A stretch of DNA of 64,000 bases from Cymodocea nodosa (taxonomy: Eukaryota > Streptophyta > Magnoliopsida > Alismatales > Cymodoceaceae). The position numbers and the translations under genes are program-made. Every line of letters starts with the position of its first letter. Within the stretch, counting starts at the first letter, position 1. Positions 38,401-50,400 of the stretch are shown in pieces. The stretch spans positions 9,139,501-9,203,500 of the forward strand of contig CM072345.1 in NCBI GenBank assembly GCA_036874045.1. Direction: 5' to 3'. Below the pieces are notes generated by a model that was not told the DNA's origin, made no database searches, and saw only the letters and a program-made list of their open reading frames with translations.

Positions 38401-41400
38401 CATGAAAATGGTGTGACGGATTTTGCACTTCAGGAACATATGGTCAAGAGCATGGACAACAATGCACAAATGCACATCAAATAATTGTACACCAGAAAAC
38501 AAGAAGAGTTGAAGTAAACTTAGTTTTGCTTGGGAGAAGGTGATTGAATTTACTAGATGGGAAGATGGTCAAGGACTTATAAACTTTTGGACCAAATGGT
38601 GGGTTGAAAGTGACCCTTTATATACAATAGTATCTATTCCTGTAGAGCTTGATAGGTTAATGACGGTGGATGTTTGCAAAAATGAAGTGGTTCTAGAAGG
38701 GCTCTAGATTCTAGAGTACATCAAGGATGAAGCTAGAAATAAATTGAGCCACATCTCTAGAGATAAAGACTTCAGATGGATGGGATCCAGAGAAGGAGAC
38801 TTATCTGTCAAATCAACATGGGAACTCATTTGAAACAAAAGGGAGAGAGTTCCTTGGAATGCTGGCTACTGGAAAAATATATTTCCATTAAGATTTCCTT
38901 CTTTCTCTGGAGACAACACCACAATGCACCATCTATGGAGGTGAACATTCAATGTAGAGGCATATCCTTAGCATTCAAGTATGTTTGTTGTAGAGTTATG
39001 ATTGATGTAGACTTGACAAAACACTTACTTTTCATGGGTGAGTGGACAATCCTTTGTAGATTTTGGTGTAATAGGTTTTGCCATCTTCAAATTCAAAATT
39101 AGAAGTGGAGATCATTTGTTCAAAAAAGCCTCTACTCAAATGCAAAAAAAAGTTGAGCTTAGGAGTTGAAAATTTTTTGTGGCAAGCCTCCTATAGAATA
39201 GTACACCTTTTCCAACACTCCCAAGCAACAAGAAGACATCATTTGCAACGGTTTAGGAAAGAGTTAAGCAAAGCTTCAAAATATTCTTGTGAGTCTTAGT
39301 GGATCCATTTAAGGGTCCATTTAGGATCCATTTATAGATCATATATATTCCCTTGTACTTTTCTTGTTTTGGGTTAATGAACTTGAGTTTACACATAGTA
39401 TCAGAGCCTAATCACCCTTCCTAATCCTAATCCTAATCCACCGATTACTATTGCTGCTGCATTGCTTCATCTTTGATGGGCTCGTTGTCACATGTCATCT
39501 CTGTAGCTGCACCTCCTCACTCATTTGGACTTGCAGTCATGTGATCATCCCTCCATCGTTCACTTGCTGGTCAGGATTCCCCCATGCAAGCAATGCTGCC
39601 ATTGCATTGTCCTGCCCAGCTCGTGGTATGAGATGAGTTCATGAGTTGCTAGGCAGTTTGCCACTTCTGTGCCTTTGGCGATTGAGTTGGAAGGCTGTGT
39701 TGACCACTGTTGTGGGTTTGGTTGAGGATCAAGAGCTCATGTTTGCTATTTTTTTGGAACAGGTTAAACTGCTTGTGTTGGTTTGGGTGCTCGTCGTTGA
39801 GCTCGTGATTGCTTCAATGGGAAGTTGCAACCCCTTGATCAAGTACTTCACTCCCATCTCAAAAAAATTGAATGGAGCTAATAACCTGTTGCGGGCTCAA
39901 AGTTTTCAAACTATTGTTATGACTCACAAGAAATTATCTCACTTGGGTAATGAACCACTAGATGACAAGGCTGACACTAACATGGACTGGTTGGCTGATG
40001 AGTGCATGATTGTTTTATGGATGTTAGCCAACATGAAACCGTCTATTGCTCAAGGCATCTCCATGTTGCGTCTAGCTCGTCAAATGTGCCTCTCCTTACA
40101 ATGAACATATAGTCATGAGAAGAACATTGTCAGAATGTTTCATGCATATAAGAACCTGTTTACTCTCAAACAAGGTGATAATACTCTGTAAAACTACTAT
40201 AGTGCACTTTGTGGAATCATTCAAGAGCTCAATTTGTATCAACCTCCAACCGTTGATATTTACGTCTTTAATCAATATTGTGATGAGTTAGCTACCCATC
40301 AGTATTTTGCTTCTGCCAATGTTACCTGTTTTGAAAATCAACTCTACTTCTCTTAGAGTCCTTCACCCATTGAGTCAATCTCTATTCTCACTCCTGTTGC
40401 TATTAAGGATAATCATGATGAAGATATTCAAGCTACAACCCCTTCTCCTTCATGCCACGACTCTAATGAAGACAATAGAGTTCTTAAGCGTCTACCCACC
40501 ACTTTGGTGACTTAGGTTCTGCCTTTTGCAACCCCTCCTACAGGTCCATCCACCTAAGTTGAGTCTACTACGCCTTCTACTTATGATCTCTCTATTGTCC
40601 TTCGCAAAGATACACGTACTTGCATACATCTCATTGCCAATTTTATTTCCTATGACTATTTAGGTCCCTCTTGTCATGCCTTTGTTGTGGCACTCTTGTC
40701 TGAGTCTATTCCAATGACATATTAGGAGGCATCACAACTATCATACTGGAAAACTACCATAAATGATGAGGTGATAGGGCTACAATCTCGTGGTACGTAG
40801 AAGTTAGTTTTCTATCTTACAGACACCAACGTAGTCTCTTGCAAGTGAGTTTTCATTATCAAATACACGTCAAATGGTTCTATAGATAGATACAAGGCTC
40901 AATTGTTTACTCGAGGTTATACACAAGAGTATGAAGTTAACTATGCTGAGATGTTCTCTCTAGTTGCTCGTCTCAACTTTATTCGAGTACTCCTCTCACT
41001 TGTAGTGAAACAATAGTAGAAACTAAACCAACTTGATGTCAAAAATGCATTTTGTATGGGGATCTCATTGAGAAGGTGTACATAGAGCAACCACTAGACT
41101 ATGTTGCTCAAGGGGAGTACTAGGTTTGTAGGTTAAAGAAAGTTATTTATGGTTTGAAGAAAAGTCTATGCGCATGGTTTGACAAGTCAAGTCATATTTA
41201 GTGGAGGTTTTCGTCATTGCACCATGGACCATTCTGTTTTTATTAAATAGAATACTAGAAGGTCTATTATACTTGCAATGCATGTCGATGATATTCTTCT
41301 TACAGGTAGTGATATTGAAGGCATCTATAGAACTAAAGAACATTTTGGCAAAGTATTCTAAACAAAGGATATGAGAATTGGATATTTCCTTGATATTGAA

Positions 41401-44400
41401 TTTGCATAGTCAAAAGGAAAAATGATACTATCCCAGCACAAGTATGCATTGGATCTCTTGATAGAGACTAGGTGTCTTGGTTGCAAACCAAAAAGTATGT
41501 TAATTGAACAAAGACTGCAGTTTTAGGATACTACAATTGATGAATTGGATAATCCCAAATAGTATCGAAGGTTATTAGGAAAACTTATTTATCTCACTAT
41601 TATTAGATCAAATATTACCTACATGGTGGGGTTGCTAAGTCAATTCATGCATAAGCCAATATAGGTCTACTAAATAGGTGTTCAACAATTACTAGCTTAC
41701 ATCAAGGGCACATTGGGAAAAGGCCTTCTATATCAGGCCAATAGTCACTTGAGGATTAAAGCTTTCTTAAATACAAGTTACACAAGAGACAAGATAGATA
41801 GAAAGTCAACTTCAGGATACCTTACATATGTGAGAGGAAATCTTGTGACTTGGAGAAATAAGAAACAAAATGTCGTTTCTTACTCTAGCTATGAATTAGA
41901 GTACAAATCAATGAAACTAGTTGAAAGATGATGTGGCTTCGATCACTTCTTCAAGAATACGGTGTCATTGTACAGGAACCCATGTCTATGTACTATGACA
42001 ATCAATCAACAATCCACAGCTTAAAATGAAACTTTTCATGAGCGCACCAAACACATTGAGATTGATTGCCATTATATCTGAAACTTGGTAGCTAAAGGAG
42101 TTATTTGTATTCCATACATAAAAGATGAGCTTGTTGACATTCTTACTAAGAGTTTAAGTCAGGTCTCATTTGATTATATTTGTAACAAGTTAAGCATGAA
42201 AAATATATATCTTTCAGTTTGAAGGAGAGTGTAAGTCTTAGTATATCCATTTAAGGGTCTATTTAGGATCCATTTATGGATTATATATATTCCCTTATAC
42301 TCTTCTTGTTTTGGGTTAATGAACTTGTGTTTTCACAATTCTAATTAGCCCTTTACCAAAAATCTAGTCAAAGTAATACAAGATGGGTGGGGTGGTCCAA
42401 ACCTACCCAAGGTTGATGGAAACTCAACATAGATGGTGCGGGTGATATCTCCCATACCTTAGGTGGGGAATTATTAGAAATCAAGCAAAAGGTTTTTGTG
42501 TAGGATTCCTTAGATATTATGGAAGAGGAGACCGCCTTGCTTTAGAGGCCCACGCTCTTTAGGAGGGGCTGTTAGATACCTTTATCTAAAGTAGAGGTGG
42601 AAACTGATTCGTTTGTGTTACATTAGGCCATTGCAGCTGGCTAGTGTCTAAGAGCAACTTGTATCTAGTTTTGGGACAACCTTGTGGAGTTATCCTCTCA
42701 GGCTTGCTTTATAACAAAGATATATAGAGAAGGAGATCAGGTGACAAATTCCTTGGCCAAAGAAGGCAGCATCACTATGGGAAGGAAGGTTATCAAAGAC
42801 TTTTTGGATCTCCCTGTGGATTCAAGAAGCTACGTTCTCTTGATCATTGTAACATTCCTAGCCATCATGTTGCTTAAGCTTGTTTTGGCGTTTTTCTTTG
42901 TTTGAACTCCTTGTGTCGTTTGTATGTTCTCCCTAGCTTAATGTAGTCTTTTTTTATTGGACCCCATCCCATAATAAAACAGGGATATTTTAAAAAAAAC
43001 TCCTCTCTTATGGAACTCTATAACTCTAATAGTCACAATACATAAGAGTATTATTTGAAATAACAAATCCAAAAATCCAACTCTTCTATTGTAAGAATAT
43101 GGGTAGATGGATGGTCTTACATGCACCAAGGGAAAAGAATGCCATGAACAAACCTGTAACAAATAAACTCTGATAATGCAGCGGCTGCAGCTTCTCGTTG
43201 AAACATCTGACATTGATCTAAGGCTTTATTCAAAATCATGCATATTGGTGCAACCTGGTAAATTTATAATGAAATTATAATTTCAGAGTTCAGATGTCAA
43301 TACATAGTTAAAAAGAAAAATAAAAAAATACATGGATGCTGAAGTACAATTGATCAAAATATTAAGCATTGGAAGAAAACATTGATGCTAAGTTTTGGAA
43401 TTAAAGTAATTGGCAATGATGAGCAAATTAGTTGGTTCTCAGAACAACTTACTGTGATTAACACTCATGGCACATCATTAAGTAGGAATTTCTAGACCTA
43501 CATGCTTATTGTGCTGTGTTCTGTATGAGTGCATTCAAACAACAAAAAAAACTAGCAAAGGCTACATGGGTTAAAAAATGAAATACTAATATAAATGAGA
43601 CTTTGACTTAGATTTATGTAATGGATCCTACGTAATGGGATAATAGCTTAGATTATTGTTGTACTAATATGAAAGAGAAATAAGGGCTCCATTGGAAATT
43701 TGCTGTAATCTTTGGGAGCTTTAGATGACTTGTTGTAGTGATGTCGATTACCTTTTCTCTACTTTTGTATGGATCAATTTTTCTGATATTTTTTTCGGTT
43801 CTTTTATCCTATTGATAGTGCCAATACCGTACTTGTTTTCAAAGGCAATAAAATTTTGTTCAAACCTCTCAGAAAGAATAAGAAGCCAGATCTCACAAAG
43901 GAACTTGTTCGTATCTTACAAGCTGTCATCTAAAGGAAACTACTAAGCATTCATGCTAACACTTGAAGTATTTTCACATACCATCTGAATGATAGATACA
44001 CAGGACATTACTTGACATTTCCAGAAATCTAAATATCTAATTCAATGTTTGAGAATGAATCTATGACTAAAATGGTTAATCACATTCGTTCTTATCTTAT
44101 GGTATTAATTGAAATTTGTTCTGAGTGCAATTTCTATATGATAACCTGCTTTAACAGATATCCCAGGTGTTCATTATAACATTGAGAAAAGATTATATAC
44201 CTCTTTGGGTCTTTTTATCGAAATGCAACCTGCCAGCTCTCCAACAAGGTTGATCCACTTATCTCCATCATTGTGTTCCCCATGCCTACTTAAAATCTTT
44301 ATGAAGAAATTTACACCTTTTTAGTTTTATATGACATCCAAAAAATTTTATGAACAAATTATGATCTCTGTAGTACCTTTCCCATTTCAAGATCTCCAAC

Positions 44401-47400
44401 ACATTCACAAAATGAACGAAATGCACTCAACAAATTCCTGTGACATAAAGGAAAACAACTTCCAAATTAGCACATTAAACAATGAGAGGATCAAATGAAT
44501 TAGGCAACCATACCGTAGTGGTTCTGGAGAGCCTGAATGAGCTAGGCCCTGACAACTACCTAATTGAAGTATAAGAGACGAGAGCACATTGGCATAACTA
44601 TTTTCAACAGATTTGCGTCCTGTTTTTCCACCACCCCTGCAATTAATAATAGTTAGTGCAGGTAAAATATTGTGTTTTGACATTATTGTTTGAGATGAAT
44701 TAATACCTGAACAATGCAGTCAGCGCTGCAATAGCTGCCTGGGATGTGTCATCCCCACCTGAAAAGTCAACAGCTTGATTGTTTCCTTCAGATTTCCCCA
44801 TTTTCCTTTGAACAGGCATTTGATTCAGAACATTTATTACATGCTCCAGAAACATGCTTGAAAGAACGGGGTGTTGAGCAAATGCCTAGAAGGTTTGGAA
44901 ATTAATACAAAACCAAAGATGGTAATATAAACTCTTAGTTCTTTGATTATGAAACATAGAGAACCTCAATATATGTGATCACTAAAGACTAGGAAAGGAG
45001 GAATTACAGCTACCAAAAATAGTATAAATGTATTACACAATTTTTGCAGTAAACGTGATAAACAGGTAAAGTTAGAGAAAATACAGAAAGGTCAATTAAA
45101 AAAAAGTAAAATTGTTAACAAAGTTCACATTTTGTTCATCAGCAATTTTTATGAATCAATTAAACATGTTCAATTAGAAAGCAGGAATTAGTTTTAAATC
45201 AGAATCATGGAGAGATACTTTAGAGTCTAAAAGATTTAGATTCAATGGATAAAAATTGAATATATAGAAATAAGTTTAACAAAAATAGGAATAATGATAA
45301 AGATATACAATTCAATGACCATGGGATTTATAAAAGTAAAACTTTAAAGTACTTGAAAACTATAATAAGTATTAATGAAGAAATTACAGAGGATATCATT
45401 CATAAGATTAAAGTAAGGTAGATGAAGTGAAAAATTATTTCTAGAATGCTTTGTGATAGAAAAATTCCTTTAAAACTACTTTATTAGGAATAAAAAGTTA
45501 CACCAATCACCGATAAAATAAGAAAAATTGACTTAAGTGATTTGCTCATATCTTTAAAAAGTTAAGGGTGCATTGACTATGAGAGAAGAATTAAATAGTG
45601 CAGAAGAAGCTAAAAGTAGAAAATACTTAAAACTGCTTAGTTAAGAAATGTAAGAAAAAATTTAAATTTATGTAATTTAATTGAAGATTTGATCATTAAA
45701 TAAAAATACATGAAAGAAAAAGATTCATGTCACGTAGTGAAATTATAGTTTAATTGTTCAATAAGAAATACCACTCACATGAAATGCATCTTGTATTGGC
45801 CAACCACCTCGAAACCTAGATATGTCTTTGGTAACTATGTCCCTTGCAGCAGCAGCCAATATATCATTGAAAACTACATATGAGTTGGTATTCTCAGCCA
45901 AACCAGATATCTACATGTATAATAAAATTGCTTAGATCGCAAAAGATCATTACCTAAGAACAAAAAAAAGCATACAAGAAAGATGGAAAAAAAGATCAAC
46001 ATACAGCACTTAGAACTTCTTGACGGGAATGTTTGTCAGTCACTGACATAGTGGCTGAAAGCAATGATTGTGTTGTCCTGAGATGCCAGATAAAAATCAA
46101 TTTTGGCAAGCTATAAGACTACACAAAAGCTTTAGAAAATCGTAAAAAAGATACTTTGACACTTCTGCTTCATTTAACTCATTGCCCCTCTTACTAATAA
46201 ACTCAGTGACGGCTTGAATGGCACCTTCTGAGGATTGCTTGATTTTATCACATATAGCACCATTAGATGCATGCAAAGATATGACAAGCTGCTCCAAAAA
46301 CCAAACAAGTTACCTTCAGACGAAAGACAAAAAATATGCATGTGTAGATAAGAGGAGAATATGCATTCCATAATTACCTCATTCTTAGTCAATAATGCAC
46401 ATACAGATGAGATAACCCTATTGAAGATTTCTGACTGATCAATAGAGGCATCCTGCACAAAGAATGGAAATATTTCATACAAATATTGAACTATCAAATT
46501 TCAGAGCAACATAGAAAAATTACAATCTAGAGTATTTGTGTCAGGAAAAAGAATGCAGCACTTAACTCTTCTCAGAATAGAAATCACATCTTCAAGGGAA
46601 CAAAGGGCATTATACGACACTTCAAGATCAATGTCAGAGTTAGACTTGGATCCAACTAGCTTTGGGAGTGACAGGGATATGCTGAAAAATAGGCCAATAA
46701 TCTACATGATTAAAAAAGAAAATATTTCAGGTGAATGATCCATCAAATCATATGTATGGATTGGTAATCATATTTACCATCAACAAAAATATAATTCTCC
46801 TCAGTATAAATAGTTTTTTTTTAATTAGCTACAGACCTGAACTGCAACTTTTCTAACTTCTGAACTTGTATCTGCACAACGTGGAAGGTAAGTAATGACC
46901 CTTTCCCCAAGGCTCAATGAATCCCGACTTGGCAAGACAAAGGCAGCTGGTAGGAAAGAGAACAATGTCAACAAAGATAATTCTTGTCTATCTTATGACA
47001 AAGATATACCAAAGTTCAATTTATATCCAAAATCAATAATTACATGGTAAATTGGAGAAATTTCTCTTTAATGCTTTTTCAATTTGAATGTTGTGTGCAC
47101 AGCTTGACTGGCAACCAAGGGTATAATGTCCGCCTGAACAAATTGCTCGGAATTTTGATAGCAATTCAAATACAGCAAGACATCCTCTCCTCCTTTGATG
47201 CTCCACAGGAGATGAAACATATTGGTCAACTTGTCGCAGAATATGTAATAATTGTTCTGATCTACTTCGTCCATCTTCACCACTAATAAAATCAATGAGA
47301 TTAGAAGTAAAAAAGGACAACCAATGGAGCCTACTACCCATACCAAGAATCCAAATATATGTCATTCATCCTTTGCCGTATTAGTGTCAATGTCAATAAA

Positions 47401-50400
47401 TTATCAAGCACTTGGGCCAAATGCTACCTTGGCATCATGCTCTACTTGTCTAAGTACTATCAATAATAGTTATGCACATATGGTTGCAATTTTTATAATG
47501 TCATATGTGAGATGGAGAAAGATCTTGATTATTGCTAAGTAGGTTAACATATATATGGGGTTACAAGATACCCTAACATAAATAAATATTCAATAACCAA
47601 TTTAGCTAACAATAATGACTAAGTCCTCAAGTATCAAATTAGAGCATAGACACCAATTATGCCCAGCTAATTAAAATTTTAAAAACACCAACATCCAAGC
47701 CCATTGTAGATATTGCTTAGTTGCTCAAAGACTACAGTGTAGAGATAACACTTCTCATAACTATATCATGTACACAATGACAATCCACCCATCTACTTTA
47801 TACACCCATAAATGGTGAGACTATTGACAATGAAAATGACCATAAGATCCTCCACAGAAAAACTAAGTACTATCAAAACAGATTTGAACCACGTTATCTT
47901 GAATGTTGTCTATGCCATGGAGTGATATTCAATCTCACCATTAGATTTGAATACTAAGATTATATTTCTCACCTTGCCATGTGAGTAAATTATCCCTAAC
48001 ATACGAGTAACACCCAAATGTGGATTTTTAATCACAATAATTTTCTTATGTTAGCCATGACTGATTTCATGGATCAAAAATCAGGAGATGGGAAACCCAA
48101 AATAGATCAAGAGAGGAATGTCCAGTCGGTGTTGGGGTGAGGGAGGATGAGGCCTAGACAAAGTTGGAGAGATCATGAGATTCTTTTTTTTGGATTTTTA
48201 ATTTTAAAATAAAAACTAAAACCAGGTTTTGCACAGGGATCCTATCTTTTTTTTCAGATTTTGAATTTTCAAATCAAAACTAGAAACATGCTTTGCATGA
48301 TAACTCTGTTTGTAGAGGTTCATTCCTTCATAACTGGTTTTAAACTCAGATATGGGAGAAGAGTTAGTGTTAGATAGATAGTCAGCTGTAAAAACTTGAC
48401 AATTGTAAATGAACATGAATTCTAAAGATAATTTGTTGAAATGTAACCCACTCAACGATGCATAGGATCTATAATTTGTAAGTACTTAGGATCTATAATT
48501 AGTAATGGTAAAATTATAGAAAATGTTATCTATAGGATTAAGGTAGGATGGATGAAGTAAAAAATACTTTTAGAGTATCACTTGATAGGAAGATGTCCTT
48601 AAATTAAAAGGAAAATTCTATAAAACTACCATTCTCTTAGCTATACTTTATAACTTAAAATGCTAGATTATAAAACATGATCATATGTAAAAAGTTAGTA
48701 TTGCTAAGATACATACATTTAAATGGATGAGTGATAATACTATAAGGGATAATCTAAAAAATGATTTTATTAGGAATATAATAGGAGTTGCATTAACTGA
48801 AGACAAATAAAATTGACCTAAGTAGTTTGCTTGTATTTTTGGGAGGCCAAAGAATGCAATAGTTAACAGAGGAAAATTAATCAGTGCAAAAGAAATTGAA
48901 AGAAATAGAGAAATACCTAAAATCAGTTGGTTAGCAATTGTATGAAAAAACTTAAATTTATATAATTTAATAGAGGATTTGCTAAAAAATGATTTTATTT
49001 GGAAGAGAGTAGGAGTTGCACCAATTAAAAATAATATAATAAAAAATCAACTTAAATAATTTGATCATATCCTTAGGAGACCAAGGAATACACCAATTCA
49101 GAGATAACTAATTAGTGTAGAAGAACTTAAAAGTAGAGGTAAACTTAAAACTACTTGGTTAGAAATTGTAAGAAAAAAATTTTAAATTTATGTAATTTAA
49201 TCGAAGATTTAACAATAGATACAAATGCTTAAAAGAAAAAGATTCATGTTCTCAAATTATTGTTGCTATTGCTAATTTAATCATAGATAGAAATATATAG
49301 AAGAAAAAAATTTGTGACCAACCCTATGTAATAGGATTATGACTCATATTATTGTTATATATAAGCATCACGATGGGCAACTAAGGTGGGTTTGTATTTA
49401 TGAGAGGATTAAGGGAAGATTTATTTATTTGAGTATATGAGTTAGTCTAGTATTGTGTTGTAAGTGGGTTTAGCCCCACATTGCTTATTGTGTTTTTGTC
49501 TTCTCTATATAGCCTCAATATATGGAAGCCTTATTTGCTTATGAATGATATAATACAACTTCCACTCAATTTTTTATGTTCTAACATGATATCAAATTAT
49601 TAGGTTTTGAGAGTTAAAAAAATTGTTAGATTTAAGCAGTAGGAGGGAAACCCTAGCCATTACCCCTCCTCCCTCCCACCCATCCTTGTCATTAGACTCA
49701 CCGACCCTTTTGAAGGCCAAACACTTCAGGCTACCATCTCTCATGTTCACTTGGCTCCCCTGTTCCTCTTATTTCACCCTCTCCCTTGCTGCATCCTCTT
49801 GAATAGGCGATATCACACTTCAGCCATTTTGGTCTACTGGATATCATGGACACCTACTCTCTTCTCATCTTCAACATTACCTTCAAACATCTACCAATGA
49901 TTTGTTTCCATTCTTCGACAAGTATGGGAAAGTCGTCAACATTTTTATTCCTTGGGGCCATAGGACTAGTGAATCCAGAGGACTTGCTTTTGTGTGTTAC
50001 AAATATGCTAACAAGACATAGAAGGCTTGCAAGAGATGAAGCACACCGTTGTGCTGGCTTCCACCTTTGTTGTCTCCACAAACACAAACTGCCGTAGAAA
50101 ACCCTAAGCTACTATCCACTTTGAGCTCATAGAAACAAAATGTTGGCAGAGGTCTATAAAGGTAGAAACTTCTTCTTCTTCTTTTACATTTGCTGCCAAC
50201 AAGCTTTGAGATGGAAGGGTTGAAGCTATTGGTTCAGCTATCTACATTGTCACTTGCATCCATTAGGATTGTAGAGGGACAGACAGATAGATGAAGATAA
50301 TAGTGGAAAGAAGAAAAGGAGGGAAGAGAGGGGGAGAAAAAGAAAAAAACAGGGGAGAGAGAGGAAAAGAAAGGAAAGAAGAAAAAAAGAGAAAGGGAGA

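Larger units (their letters stand above)
39288..42337 (+). mobile_element. Ty1-copia retrotransposon, internally deleted and decayed, 108-bp LTRs
   Basis: LTRs at 39288-39395 and 42230-42337 are each 108 bp, start TGT and end ACA, and differ at roughly ten positions. The 5-bp duplication ATTCT flanks both sides (39283-39287; 42338-42342). TAGTATCAGAGCC (39396) is the initiator-tRNA-Met primer site and GAAGGAGAG before 42230 is the polypurine tract. Internally, a gag-like region ([18 protein letters not shown], about 39860) is followed by reverse transcriptase and RNase H blocks (HVDDILLTG at 41281; [18 protein letters not shown] at about 41801). Protease and most of integrase are missing. At 3.05 kb it is shorter than a full copia element. 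Stops throughout show that it cannot be active by itself. Confidence 0.92.
37253..42997 (+). mobile_element. L1-type LINE, 5' truncated and decayed, split by a copia insertion
   Basis: Two parts, 37253-39287 and 42343-42997, make one element of about 2.7 kb. The first has reverse transcriptase blocks in broken frames: MEKAYDKIE (about 37540), GLCQGDPLS (about 37701) and YIDDTILF (37847), in place of the usual FADD/YADD, then KYLGYPIF, and further on a zf-RVT region. The second part has the RNase H-like end and a 3' A-rich tail at 42991-42999. The target duplications on both sides show that the ends are original. There are many stops and frameshifts, so it is inactive. It is antisense to SGR6. 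Confidence 0.85.

Noticed and set aside
47044..47286. 80-codon + strand frame
   Set aside because: It is antisense to a well-supported SGR6 exon (47044-47282).
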